Source: Plazaster borealis (lineage: Eukaryota > Echinodermata > Asteroidea > Forcipulatida > Labidiasteridae). Taken from it: DNA of 64,000 bases. The DNA lies in the NCBI GenBank assembly GCA_021014325.1, contig JAJGQC010000653.1:1-64000 (forward strand), written 5' to 3'. The translations under genes were made by a program, and so were the position numbers. The notes under the pieces were generated by a model. It worked only from the letters and a program-made list of their open reading frames with translations, was not told the origin of the DNA and made no database searches. Positions 10,213 to 21,444 of this stretch are shown one piece after another. The number at the start of each line of letters is the position of its first letter. The first letter of the stretch is position 1.

Positions 10213-11395
10213 CTAGATTTTAAATGTGTTTGTGAATAATTATTATCTCTGTAATCATTGGTGTCTGTCATTCTCTATCCTCAGGCTTATTTGGCAAGTT
10301 CGGTGATGAACTACAACTGAAATCTTCTTTAGAATGTATTTGCTTTAAACACGATTTCAATATAGAGATGGTTCCACACTTGACGTTTATGTGAACAAAA
10401 TTGTGAATAACCACTGAATAAGAGTATGGGGAAAATGACAAGTCTAGTGGCCATTCACAACACTTTTGGGATTAATTGGTTTAAAAAACATTATCTTTGG
10501 GTTACAAGAACTTGCACAATCTTCACGACTTTATAGGGGCCTACTCAACATGTGCTTTTAAAAAACATTCCAAAGTGGCCACACTCTGTAGTGCACTTTT
10601 CACAATGTTGTAGATCAAAAAACTGTTAAGCAGCTATTAGTCTAACTGTTAAGCAAAGTGTAATCACAATACAAATGACCTTTAAGATCAATCCAAGTGC
10701 TTTGTGAAATCCAGCCCAGGTCTTTCACTTGCTTAGCAATTAAAATTTCACCTGCTTAGCAATTAAGATTGATACACAGCTTCGCTCTTTGTGAAATCGA
10801 GTCCCATTTTACACATGCGTGCAGAAGAAACACAGCACAACATTTTACTGCATAGTGTCTAATACTACCCTCAAGAAAGTTTAGAGGGCAGTACAACACA
10901 ACTTCATTGTGTCAGTTACAAGTTGAACTGCGCAAGTTGTCACACATACAATTTCATCCACGCCCCTAAATTCTGACATTGGCTGAATCAAAATACGAGT
11001 TCAACTCTAAACCAGCTCAGAATTACATTTTTATACAGGTTTACACTCAATAAATAAGCAAAATTACTATTTAATGTTTACTCTCTCTATTTGTAAGAAA
11101 AAAACATTCATCAAAGAAAGTTTTTACCTGACAATTTGCACCATAGTTTAATCCCGAATGTAAACAAACCCAGTTTTATTGATAAAAGATGTGTGACGTC
11201 ATCTAATTAGTATGCGTGACTCGGTCAATAAGCAGACGATAACTTCATAATTTGTCTACTTTATTTTTGTACTCGGAAAGTTCCAATTCAATAAGCATCA
11301 CACGAATAAAAGTCTATACATTACAACATAATGTAATTTTACCATCACAAATAAAGGTGTTTATGTAGCTCACATACTAGAAAATAATATTTTAA
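10213..11395. other. AT-rich region with degenerate MITE-like pieces
   Basis: Two copies of TGCTTAGCAATTAA (near 10,730 and 10,753) and two of CTTTGTGAAATC (near 10,700 and 10,786) mark a degenerate element related to the 'GCTTAGCA' foldback family seen elsewhere here. The rest, to 11,395, has no recognised feature. Confidence 0.45.
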
Positions 11396-11399
11396 CATA

Positions 11400-11596
11400 C
11401 GACCAATCATAGTGAACTACGGAAGAAGCCATCTTGGATTCTAATAATAGACGGTGCTTGCGAGTGTGACCCAGATGTACACTTGTGTTTGCTCACTAAC
11501 ACGTGTACAGTTTACATCGGAAATAAGTGATTGTTACAGTCAAAACCATGGAAATATGCTGCCAAAGCTATTCGTCTTAAAGAGGGCATTATCAAG
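11400..11596 (+). promoter_or_regulatory. Candidate promoter with 5' exon and splice donor
   Basis: A CCAAT box (GACCAATCAT, 11,401) is followed 25 bp later by GCCATCTTGG, the reverse complement of the YY1-type CCAAGATGGC. About 170 bp downstream lies ATCAAG/GTAAGA (junction 11,596/11,597), a strong splice donor. The only ATG in good context (ACCATGG, 11,548) opens just ten codons before a stop, so the exon would be untranslated or carry a short upstream frame. No downstream acceptor can be assigned. Inference only. Confidence 0.3.
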
Positions 11597-11728
11597 GTAA
11601 GATTGACGAAAGGGGGAATTACATGGTGATATTTTCGTTTCACAGTGTTGTAAATGCACAGTTTGAAAACCCTGTTTTTAGATTTCTAGCATTTAGCCAC
11701 CACGGCCCAATTTCATGGAGTTGCATCA

Positions 11729-11804
11729 CTAGAACTACGAGGTTCGTTTCGCTATCGTCTCCACGTTCGTGGAGAAAATAGCGAAACGAACCTCATAGTT
11801 CTAG
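11729..11804. repeat. 76-bp hairpin, 26 of 27 arm bases paired
   Basis: CTAGAACTACGAGGTTCGTT and its following CGCTAT pair with the reverse-complement arm ending AGTTCTAG, with one mismatch. A nested CTCCACG/CGTGGAG stem sits in the loop. It interrupts a 'CCCAATTTCAT..GAGCTGCATAAGCA' foldback-family sequence: GAGTTGCAT lies to its left and GAGCTGCAT to its right, which suggests insertion. Confidence 0.8.
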
Positions 11805-11905
11805 GAGTAGAGCTGCATAAGCAGAATAAAACGCTTAACAATTTTATGCTAAGCACATATGAGCAGGATATCAGTCAAAGATGGTACATATTTCTACCTC
11901 CATGC

Positions 11906-12957
11906 TAGCCCCATAAATTGGGCCAATCACTTCGTATCCTTGGCCCCAGCACCATTGCAATTAAATGTTTGTGGATTATTAGATCTACAATCTGCCCCAT
12001 GAAAACTTACCAATCGTATGCTACTGTACTTGCGGATAACCGGCAAGTTGGTTTTAGTTTAAAAAACATTACCAGTTTTGGGGGAAAATCGAATGATTTC
12101 GAGTGTGACCTTTTGCAAAAATCTCAACGATCTTGTTGACCTCTTGCTCTTTGCGAAGGCGTACACACGTTCTCAAAACTACGCTCCCATTTTTTGTTAA
12201 CGTTATTATAGAACGGGATCGAGCACCAGTACTTACGTTTGGGTTCGATAACTAGGTTTTGTCCAGTTCCCTGACAACAACGATACGATCGATTGCTACA
12301 TTTGAGCTGTTACCAGACTTGTTTACTCGGAGTGCGCCGAGAGTGCAATTTGAGTTTGTGTAGTCATTTTACTTCCCTGCGCGGCGGCAACACTCATGCG
12401 AAACGCGATCCCGCTACCCGCGCCGCATTTAAAGCTATTTAATTAAAGTCCTCTCTTTCAGTTAATTGTTTCCGAGTAATGTGCAATTTTGATTGTAACG
12501 ATGAATTCAAATTGCACTCTCGGCGCACTCCGAGTAAATCAGTCTGGTAATAGCTCAATTGTAGCAATCGATCGTATCGTTGTTGTCAGGGATCTCGACA
12601 AAACCTAGTTATCGAACCCAAACGTTAGTACTGGTGCTCGATCCCGTTCTATAATAACGTTAACAAAAAAAAATGGGAGCGTAGTTCTGAGAACGTGTGT
12701 ACGCCTTCGCAAAGAGCAAGAGGTCAACAAGATCGTTGAGATTTTTGCAAAAGGTCACACTCGAAATCATTCGATTTTCCCCCAAAAGTGGTAATGTTTT
12801 TTAATCTAAAACAAACTTGCCGGTTATCCGCAAGTACAGTTGCATCCGATTGGTAAGTTTTCATGGGGCGGATTGTAGATCTAATAATCCACAAACATTT
12901 AATTGCAATGGTGCTGGGGCCAAGGATACGAAGTGATTGGCCCAATTTATGGGGCTA
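11906..12957. mobile_element. 1.05-kb foldback DNA element with 9-bp TSD
   Basis: It starts TAGCCCCATAAATTGGGCCA and ends with the complement, TGGCCCAATTTATGGGGCTA (small differences aside). Long arms of about 450 bp (11,906-12,360 and 12,505-12,957) pair almost throughout around a GC-rich centre. Perfect 9-bp direct repeats, CCTCCATGC, flank it at 11,897-11,905 and 12,958-12,966. No transposase is present. Long arms plus a 9-bp duplication are typical of Mutator-like non-autonomous elements; that superfamily call is inference. Matching arm sequences recur at 44.4-45.9, 48.4-49.15 and 51.2-52.2 kb. Confidence 0.92.
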
Positions 12958-12966
12958 CCTCCATGC

Positions 12967-14150
12967 ATGAAATATGGTATTTTAGCTGGTAACCTTATTC
13001 TGGTATTAAAACATATTTTTGATTAGCTTAGCTACTTTCTTTCACATAAAGCAACGTTATGAAATTGGTCCTGCAGATCCCAGCTAACTGTGCCACGCCC
13101 GATATGGGGCAGAGGGTATCACCCCCCCCCCCCAATGTTCCCATACTGAACACACTATTTTCCTAATGTACAGAAGTAACCCCCCCCCTAACAACCCTCT
13201 AAAGAAATCCTGAGATTTCAAGCACACAAAGAAGACGCAACATCGGGATGGGAACACCATGCTCCATAAAATACCAAAATGTAGCTAACGGTGTGATATT
13301 ACACACCTTACTCATGAGAAACGATTGAGTGATAAACATTCCAGAATTTGAATATCACAGAACAACATACTTATCCACTGGTTTCCAGGGTTGTTGTATT
13401 CTCTTGAAAAGGCTCAACTCCTGTACGTTGTACCAGAGTGTGCACATTATATTCTGTTTGGTTTGTGGTGGTGTCTTTCCCTGCTTTTGTATACACTGCT
13501 TCAAATCCATTATTTCACAGCCTCTTGGGGGGGGGGGGGGTGGGGATTTTGGTCCCACAAGGGGTTTTCTATTTGACATTTTTGTAGAACATTTCTATGT
13601 TGCTTTTTGTCACATGATTTGCTGAAGCAATTTAGATGCACTCTGACCACACTGTGATATGCATTCATGAACAAAAGTAATGAAACTATTTGAAAAAACC
13701 CACTAACAAAACAATAAAACACTTTAAAGAATGATTTAATCCCCTTCAACAAACACATACGACCATTCTGCGTGAACTTCATCAGATTAGGTTTGTCGCT
13801 CATTTCCAAGAGTCCCAAGGCCCGGAGAGATATTTCTCCCTCCAAATAAAAACACCCTACAGAAGTGAAATTTTCCAAACGTCCGAGCATCAATCTTGAA
13901 AAATGTCCCTACACCTCTCGGCAAATAGGACTATTTCTTCTCAGGGCCTATGTCATCCAAAATACCTCAAGTTGGAAGTCAACAACCCCCAGGTCATAAT
14001 ATTGGGCAAACTTGTTTACACTTCCCCCTTTTGGGGGAGCTCTCAAATCTTTCTAATATAGAATATTTTTGAGGGACCTACAAAATATTAATGAGGCCGA
14101 CGCTCTGTTTTCTTCCTATTTAGTGTGGTGCACCCTCATCGGCAAGTGTC
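12967..14150. other. No gene; long poly-C and poly-G tracts
   Basis: Homopolymer runs lie near 13,122 (C), 13,182 (C) and 13,528 (G). Open frames here are created by these runs and have no protein character. Confidence 0.5.
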
Positions 14151-14255
14151 ACCACAGGGCAATAATACGCATGCGTAGTTTGCAGGCTGACAAAATAATG
14201 CAGGAATTTAAGTATTTTTCATACGTGCGAACTTCGCTTGCTACCCCATGAAAAG
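14150..14255 (+). promoter_or_regulatory. Promoter-like site: NRF1-like and YY1-like motifs
   Basis: TACGCATGCGTA at ~14,166 resembles the NRF1 palindrome. AAGATGGCGGC at 14,253-14,263 is the classic YY1 core and contains an ATG. In animal genes this pair often marks a TATA-less promoter with the start codon inside the YY1 site. Motif matches are seen in the sequence; function is inference. Confidence 0.35.
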
Positions 14256-14324
14256 ATGGCGGCACACTTAATGTTGCGCTTTCCTGAGCTCAATGATTCC
14301 GGACGAGAGAGAAGTATGAGCTAG
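14256..14324 (+). CDS. Candidate first coding exon or short ORF (22 codons)
   Basis: The ATG lies inside AAGATGGCGGC. The frame reads MAAHLMLRFPELNDSGRERS and two more residues before TAG. A possible donor, GAGAGAA/GTATGAG near 14,313-14,315, would splice out before the stop, leaving a short N-terminal exon. No downstream exon can be assigned and the protein is not recognised. It could equally be a chance frame. Confidence 0.25.
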   Translation: MAAHLMLRFPELNDSGRERSMS

Positions 14325-14329
14325 AGTGA

Positions 14330-15605
14330 AACATAACTTGGTTGAATTGGGATGGATAGTTAATATTATCCCCCCCCCTCTCAGCAGTGTGTAAATTTCC
14401 CATACATTGGGAAGCTAATGACGACTGCCCTCCCTCAGACCATGTTAGTTTTGCTTACAATTATTACAGTCATTTTAAAAACCCTCACGCGAGGAATCTG
14501 TTTGGTCGCACGCCCCCATGTACCTTGTCAGCACAAACTAAAAAGCTTTTTTCCCAATAGGTTTTGCTTTTTTTTCTTACATTACAAACGATCTGAGTGT
14601 GTTGTTTGTATGTCCAGGTATTGCTTGTGTTAATTTAACCTTATTTGTTTGCTAAATCAATTAAGTTTCATAATTTGGTTTCATCAACCATTGACAACTG
14701 ACACACCGATTTTGTGCACAAAGGATGCTGGCCGAGTTTTTTCCTGTGTCCCCCCCCCCAACCAAATCATTGACCCCCTTGTTGATTGACACCCCCTGTA
14801 GGAAGTGAGGCATTGTCCAGATGAGGATATCGTGGCACATGAGCTGACACGTGTGTACGCTACGGTTAAGACAATGGAAATAATAATACATGTGCCTGAC
14901 AGTGGCCCTCACTGCAGGGTTTTAAATCATAGAATGACACTATAGTATTGACCCAAATTTAGGGGTTTCCCCCCCCCCCCGCCAGTTTCAACAAAAACTT
15001 CTTCAGGCACGTCTAAAATGCATATCACACCAGCATTCAACAGTACAAAAAGAAGGAGTATTTCAATGTTAACAGCTTTTATACCTTTCACGGGTCAAAT
15101 AATAGGCCTATCATTTAACTTTATTAGATTGCAACGATCATTTAATCTCGTAGGAGCTAATAGCAAGAGGCTGGTCAACCATACAATGTCATCAATAAGC
15201 ACACATTTTTCAAATGTTTGCGTTCAAATTCGTTTATATGGTTTATGCTTGCTGAAAGGCAGATATTCAGAGGAGAAATCATTATTCTACAGTAATTCTG
15301 GTTATATACCCTCCCTCTAGAACGATTTGAATGAAATGATGGCTGCCCGTAATCAGTACAGACTAGTCAATAATTCTGCTGATCGTCGGACAAATTGGCC
15401 TACTCGACAACTCATTCACAGTGCATAAGATGGTACAACTATACAGCCAAAAGTACATGCCGAGATGTCAAGTACGTCAACACAGTGAAGGTTAGCAAAC
15501 CAATTTTACATTATACAGAAACCAATAAAAAAAGTATAGAAACATAAGACGAAAAGGACATGTAAACAAAATTCGAGGAGATATTGATGGATTTTTTGCG
15601 GGGGC
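14330..15605. other. No feature recognised; several poly-C tracts
   Basis: C runs occur near 14,371, 14,750 and 14,970. Short open frames here show no domain or repeat signal. Confidence 0.5.
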
Positions 15606-16373
15606 ATGTACATGTACAGTATGCATTTTTCAAAAGACAGACCATTGTCTCCCACTAAAACAGCTAACAGTCATAGGACGGTTTATTACCCACCAAAGCC
15701 ATGTCACTACGCTTCTCTGCCTAAACACATCGCTAATTTGCTAAAGACTAATTGGGCAGAACAGTACCTAGGCACACAGACTCCTTTTTTTCTCACACCC
15801 TCTCTTCTTTCTGTCCACCCCTCCCAACCCCGCCCCTCCCAACCCTGTTGGGGCCACCTGTTCTTCTGGTAGTTTTGCCCGTAACCATTTGTTCATTTTT
15901 TTCCAAACCCTGCCCCCTTTTTTCCCCCTTTCTATTTCTATCAAGAACCTTTCTGCAAATGACGCCTCAAACGTTTTTTAAGCTTGCCTTATACTTGATT
16001 CTCATTTGACACGGGGAGAAGCTTCATAATCATAACAAACACAACTTCAAGCTTTTGAACATTTTGAGTGCGTTCAAATCCTATTTTTTTCTTTGCTTGT
16101 CCTTTTAAAAAACTCTCACTATTTGATGCATATTGCATACCATCCATATGTTTTTCGTAGTCACACATGGTCTAAACTCACGACTTGCTTGCACACGGCC
16201 ACATGGATGATTTAACCCTTCCCTCTATAAACATTTTGCCCGACTCATCACAATGAAATTTTACTTGCGGACAGTCCCCGCTTTTTCACATTCAGAAAGG
16301 GTCTTTGTTGGATCCTGGTCTATCTTTTTTGTACAGCCGAAAACCGTCCAAAACCATAACTTGTTTGACCCAG

Positions 16374-16412
16374 ATATTAAAATATCTACATATCTGTAGA
16401 TATTTTTAATAT
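16374..16412. repeat. AT-rich hairpin
   Basis: ATATTAAAATATCTACA pairs with TGTAGATATTTTTAATAT, with one bulged base. It recurs at 25,443-25,481 and, altered, at 17,396-17,440, always at the junction between two sub-blocks of the duplicated segment. Confidence 0.8.
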
Positions 16413-16994
16413 GTCTAACTTTCAATATATTGATCTCCGCGATTACTTCTGGTGGGCATCTTCCACGTTGCTGCTGGTCCTAATTTGAACTCTGTATCTA
16501 ATTTATTCGAGGAGAAATTGGTGTTCTTTGGGAAGAGAAAATGGCGTCTCTTTTGGGCAAAAAATGGCTAATTCACCCAGTTTTGAGAATGGAGCTTTTT
16601 CCCACAAAGAAAAGGTCTTTGTTGGATCCCTAGATAGCCTTGTAGATATTTTTAATATGACTAATTTCAAAACATTTTTTAAGTGCGGGATCTCTGAGAA
16701 TAATTTTTGCGGGCATCTTCAAGGATGCTGCTGGTCCAAACTAGAACTCTGTAACTAATTTATTCGAGGAGAAATTTGTGTTCTTTGGAAAAACAAAATG
16801 GCGGCGCTTTTTGGCGAAACATGGCTAATTCACTCAGTTTTGAGATTTGAACTTTTTCCCACACAAAAAGTGTGTCTTCGTGGGATCCCGGTCCATCTTT
16901 TTTGCACAGCCGAAAACTGTCTAGAACCATAACTTGTTTGACCCAGATATTAAATTTCTGCAAGGCTATATGAATCCATGTTTTTCTTGATTAG

Positions 16995-17074
16995 GTTTTC
17001 CTGGTGTAGATGGTTTGACAGGACCTTGAGGGTTGCCAGGCAAACAGGGACCAGAAGGAAGGCCTGGTGCCTCA
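16995..17074 (+). pseudogene. Collagen-type Gly-X-Y exon, copy 1 (nonsense)
   Basis: After the acceptor-like TTTTTCTTGATTAG, 80 nt encode nine Gly-X-Y triplets (the first Gly codon is completed from a previous exon): GFPGVDGLTGP, then GLPGKQGPEGRPGAS. A GTGTAT donor-like site follows. In this copy the Arg codon of GPR is TGA (17,027-17,029), so it is broken. It starts in phase 1 and ends in phase 0. The other three copies, at 26,063, 30,866 and 35,651, are open. No other collagen exons or C-terminal domain are in the window. Confidence 0.75.
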
Positions 17075-17400
17075 GTGTATAGCCTTGTAGATTTTTTTAA
17101 TGTCGAATTTTCAAAACATTTTTTAAAGTGCCGGATCTCTGTGAATAATTTTTGCGGGCATCATCAAGGATACTGCTGGTCCAAACCAGAACTCTGTAAC
17201 TAATTTATTCGCGGAGAAATTGGTGTTCTTTGGAAAAACAAAATGGCGGTGCTTTTTGGGGAAAAATGGCTAATTCATCCAGTTTTGAGAATGGAGCTTT
17301 TTCCCACACAGACAGGGTCTTCGTTGGATCCCGGTCCATCTTTTTTTGTACAGCCAAAAACCGTCCAAAACCATAGGCCTAATTTGTTTGACCCAGATAT

Positions 17401-17952
17401 TAAAATATCTACATTTATCTGTGTAGATATTTTTAATATGGGCAATTCCATGCAAACAGGGACATAGCCCCAAAAAATCAAATTCATTCCTAAACTTCCT
17501 TTTTATTTTTAAGTTATTGCTAATAGATTTAAGGACCAGGATATAAACTTTTTTAGTCAAATCTTTATCGTTTTTTATGAAATATGTCACGTTTTTCCCT
17601 TGTTATGTTTGGCCTAAAAAATTAACTACTTTATGTGCATTTTCATTTGGTTGCATTTTTTCTTGGAAAAAACAGAAGTCAGAAAATTATAATTGCAATT
17701 AAGTAGTATGACTTTATACCTTAAAAAACCCACAACAAAAAATCTGCCCATGACTTTTCTTGAAGACTTGTAGGTGCACAGCTGTGGACAAAGAGAGGTA
17801 TGAAATGCGAGTGACGGAGAGATGTCATTTTTATTATTTTGTTTAACTTGTAGTGATTATATTGTTGACAATTGATAATTTGCTTCTCCCAACAATACCA
17901 AGTATAAAAACAACAAGTAGGCCCTATTAAAACAAAATGCCAAAGACATTAT
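17401..17952. other. No feature recognised
   Basis: AT-rich. It contains TGAAATGCGAGTGACG at 17,801-17,816, which recurs at 24,531 just outside the other end of the 17.95-24.51 kb interval. Confidence 0.5.
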
Positions 17953-18469
17953 GGCCATTTTCACAATCAGTGGTGTAACTTTGTTTCCAAGGGTCAAAAA
18001 TTTCAAACCTAAAATATTTAATTGTTTCCTTTAAAAAACTCTTAGTTGAGACATATATTCTAGGAAATTAATGGTTTTGGAGCTTGATTTATCCATTATT
18101 GTCACCAAAATTGATGGTAAACTTGATTTGAGGCCTGAAATATGACAAAACTGAATTTTTGGGGTGCAGATTTATTATTACCCCAAATGACTGCATACTG
18201 AGTTAAGGCATGTTTTGTTGTAAAGTATTAGTAACAGCTCCAAACTAAAAACCAGAAATCCCCAAACTGAAGTACATTTTTTTGAGAAATAATATTGAAT
18301 CCCATTTTAGTGTAAAAATCACAATTTGTCAGACAATTTTTAAATTTAAAACATTTTCCTAGAATAGTGGCTAAGTCTTATGCCTTGTACAAACAGTCTT
18401 CACATGGGCCAACATACCTGTGAAGGAAACATGAAAATCCCATGAACTGTCCAAGAGTTGGAATTTTTC

Positions 18470-19580
18470 GGGTTCAGTGTTTCGGAGGTTACTGTTAACA
18501 ACTGCTGTATGTTTCGGAGGTTACATAAGTGTTAACATACCTCTGACTAGAGTTAAGGAATCCCTACAAAGAACAAAGTATTTTCATAAGCTAATCATGT
18601 TATTAATCCATCAAAGGGGCAGGAAAACATTTGCATTGTTTCAACTCTGGTATTCTTGCATCATACTTTAGCATCAAACAAATGTTGGCAATATTCATAA
18701 ACCACTTCAAAGGTTGTTTATAGAGTTAACAAGTAAAGTGGACTGTTTACATGTAGTTTTATTCAGTTCTAAAGAAGCCTCGTGATGGAGACACTTATTA
18801 TATTTGAAGAAAATCATCTTAAATATATATTTCTGGCTTCTAAAGCAGTTCTCATCAGGTTACTCTTAACAACTGCTGTATGTTTCGGAGGTTACATAAG
18901 TGTTAACATGTACCTCTGACTAGAGTTAAGGAATCCCTACAAAGAATAAAGTATTTTCATAAGCTAATCATGTTATTAATCCATCAAAGGGGCAGGAAAA
19001 CATTTGCATTGTTTTAAAGCTGGTGTTCTTGCATCATAGGCCTACTTTAACATCAAACAAAGGTTGGCAATATTCATAAACCACTTCAAAGGCTATTTGT
19101 AGAGTTAACAAGTAAGGTGGACTGTTTACATGTAGTTTATTCAGTTCTAAAGAAGCCTCGTGATGGAGACACTTATTATATTTGAAGAAAATCATCTTGA
19201 ATATATATTTCTGGCTTCTAAAGCAGTATTTCTAAGGTTACTGTCAACAACTGCTGTATGTTTCGGAGGTTACATAAGTGTTAACATACCTCTGACTAGA
19301 GTTAAGGAATCCCTACAAAGAACAAAGTGTTTTCTTAAGCTAATCATGTTATTAATCCATCAAAGGGGCAGGAAAACATTTGTATTGTTTCACCTCTGGT
19401 TTTCTTGCATCATACTTTAGCATCAAACAAATATTGACGCTATTCACAAACCACTACAAAGGCTATTTATAGAGTTAACAAGTAAGATGGACTGTTTACA
19501 GTTTTGAAGAAGCCTCGTAATGGAGACGCTCAGTAAGATACATTGTGTAACCATCTTAAATTTTTATTTCTGGTTCTGCG
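18470..19580. repeat. ~371-378-bp tandem array, three units
   Basis: Units are marked by TGTTTCGGAGGTTACATAAG at 18,510, 18,881 and 19,259. Each continues through GTTAACAT, CTCTGACTAGAGTTAAGG, CAAAGGGGCAGGAAAACATT and GAAGCCTCGTGATGGAGACA. A shortened fourth tail ends near 19,580. Confidence 0.93.
18478..18536 (+). promoter_or_regulatory. Recurrent motif TTTCGGAGGTTAC paired with GTTAAC (representative)
   Basis: TGTTTCGGAGGTTAC (18,478) and GTTTCGGAGGTTAC (18,511) each lie close to TTAAC. The same 13-14-mer occurs at 18,882, 19,260, 23,719 and 23,912 on the plus strand, as TATCGGAGGTTAC at 23,739, and as GTAACCTCCGAAAC at 23,160, 23,545 and 24,124. GTTAAC or GTTAAT lies within about 35 bp of most copies. 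It is not confined to the tandem array. Role unknown. Confidence 0.6.
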
Positions 19581-19828
19581 AATTGGCATAAAGTTATAAA
19601 CACACATGTACTCAAAAAGTCTCCAATACTTTAGAGTATTTGCTGATAAATTTGTACTTTAAAAACCCTAACTCCCTTCATGGTGTGTGCAAACTCTTAT
19701 ACTCGGACACATTACTGACAACATCAAAAGCAACTTGATTTTTTGCCACAGCTTAAAAGCTGGATTTATTCACATGCACCAAATTGTGAAATGTTCCCCT
19801 AAGGAGATTTAGTAGTAGGCAAGGAGCC

Positions 19829-20115
19829 GGATACCGGACACAGGGCAAACCGGCTAAACAGACACACCTCAACATTGCAAATACATTACAACATAAATTT
19901 TGAGGACTACCATCGTCCCAAAACACTTATGGACTACACGTCCAACCAAAACACAAATGGACTACCACGTCCAAAGGGCACCACGCCCTTCCAACATTTA
20001 TATATGGACTCATTTGTCCATACCCACAAAAAACACTGTGTACCAACACAACAATACATGACACAGGTCACACCGGAACACCGGGACCCAGTTACAGGTC
20101 ATCTACCGGACCTCC
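19829..20115. repeat. Cluster of 4-bp-stem micro-hairpins
   Basis: Successive short inverted repeats with 3-8-nt, often ACCA-type loops: CCGGATACCGG, GGACTACCATCGTCC, GGACTACACGTCC, GGACTACCACGTCC, GGGCACCACGCCC, GGACTCATTTGTCC, GTGTACCAACAC, CCGGAACACCGG and GGTCATCTACCGGACC. An 82-codon open frame spans it (19,875-20,123) but has no recognisable protein features. Confidence 0.55.
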
Positions 20116-20870
20116 ACAGTTGAACAACACAAACGCACCTTGCCTTGTTAGTACATAACAAACCATTGTACAGGAACAAACAAAATGTATCAACTTAGAT
20201 TTGAACCTAACACTTGTAATTATTCCCCAAAGTGGAAGTCTGAGGGGATAAGACTGTAGCCCCAACGGAACCGACGGGCGCTACAAAAAGTAACTAAAGT
20301 ACCTAGTGTTTAAAGTTAGAATTTGTCCCCATAAGTTGTAACGCACAACGTGAAACACATAGCCCCAACGGTACGGAAGGGCACTATGATTTTAATAACA
20401 TAAAGTAAATAGTGTAATTTAATATGACATACGTTAATAAATATTTGCATTTTCCCAAGTTGGCACGAACAAGGGTACATGTAAAAGTAGCCCTTGGAAT
20501 TACGATCAGGCACTATTGTTCATGAAATCCCAAAAACAATTGTTACTTAAGATTAATCTATTACCTGTACCTGCTAAAAGTTAACCTGCTGATATAATGC
20601 AGCTATAAAACCTGTGGTATTTTACGACATAACCTTAGATCTCCAACCAAATCTGTCATTTTTCGACAAAAAACGCCACCAATAGTCGTTTAATTTGTGA
20701 ATATCACCACATACAGTGAAAATTTAAACTAAAACAGAATGACTTTAATCGTATGAAAATCTAGATTATTTTTTACCTCTCAACTGTTTAATTAACTGTT
20801 TGAAAATTGTAGAACTTGTCCCTTTTGCTTACTGTATATGCTTTCTTTAACTAATATTTCATTACCATTG

Positions 20871-20960
20871 TATATAAAGGCCCCCTGACGGGAAGATCAA
20901 CTAAACAACCAACAAACAAACAAACAAACAAACATCGAACTGCATGTGAGGAACCAACCG
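20871..20960 (+). promoter_or_regulatory. TATA-type promoter-like site
   Basis: TATATAAAGG at 20,871 is followed by GC-rich CCCCCTGACGGGAAGATCAA, where a start site would fall, then an (AAAC)n stretch. An open frame without recognised domains runs from about 20,963 to 21,253; its first ATG is 21,002 (MRTYAGPKLAISCQPDDWIH). Inference from motif spacing. Confidence 0.3.
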
Positions 20961-21366
20961 TGATAGTAGCCGGATACGCTAACTCAAAACCCTGTGGGAA
21001 AATGAGAACGTATGCTGGCCCCAAGCTTGCTATCTCATGCCAACCTGATGATTGGATTCACCACAAGCAACCCGAGTATAACAAATACACAGGTCAAGTA
21101 CCATTAAGTAATTTTGTTCTGATGTATAATGTTGAAAACAAAGAAATATGCTCATGCACCAAGAGCTTTCTAATTCAAACCATATTGTTTTACCAAAGGT
21201 GGACTACAAGGGGAGGAGGTGGGTTGAAAAGTTTCTGCAAGCATAAGCTGTGACAAAGTGACAATATTTGCTCCCGCCAAACTTTCAGCCACTCATTTGC
21301 AAGGCCAATTCTTATTGGTCAACCTCGCTAATCAAGCCAAAACAAACTTACATAAACCTTGCTCTC

Positions 21367-21440
21367 ATTGGTTGTCCTGAATCCTTCACTACCCATATAA
21401 ATTATACATAACTTCACAGTTAACACACTGAGAACTCTAA
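21367..21440 (+). promoter_or_regulatory. CCAAT/TATA-type promoter-like site
   Basis: ATTGG (reverse CCAAT) at 21,367 and again near 21,315, then CATATAAATTA at 21,394. A start would fall near 21,425 in CTGAGAACTCTAACGC. No open reading frame of note follows. The layout resembles the 20.87-kb site, so both may be element promoters. Confidence 0.25.
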
Positions 21441-21444
21441 CGCA

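Larger units (their letters stand above)
15610..17400. repeat. 1.8-kb segment, direct copy 1 of 2
   Basis: Nearly identical to 24,652-26,455, about 9.05 kb apart, in direct orientation. Shared landmarks, in order: CATGTACAGTATGC, a pyrimidine-rich stretch with CCCAACCCCGCCCC, ACGCCTCAAACG, the hairpin at 16,374, repeated TAATTTATTCGAGGAGAAAT blocks, and the collagen-type exon. The two copies differ in the number of CCCGCCCCCTCCCAA repeats and in scattered bases. A third, strongly diverged copy of the left third lies at 47,600-48,120, so part of it is a dispersed element. Confidence 0.93.

Noticed and set aside
13329..13893. Overlapping frames on both strands around the poly-G run
   Set aside because: No domain, start context or splice signal; they share the homopolymer and contradict one another.
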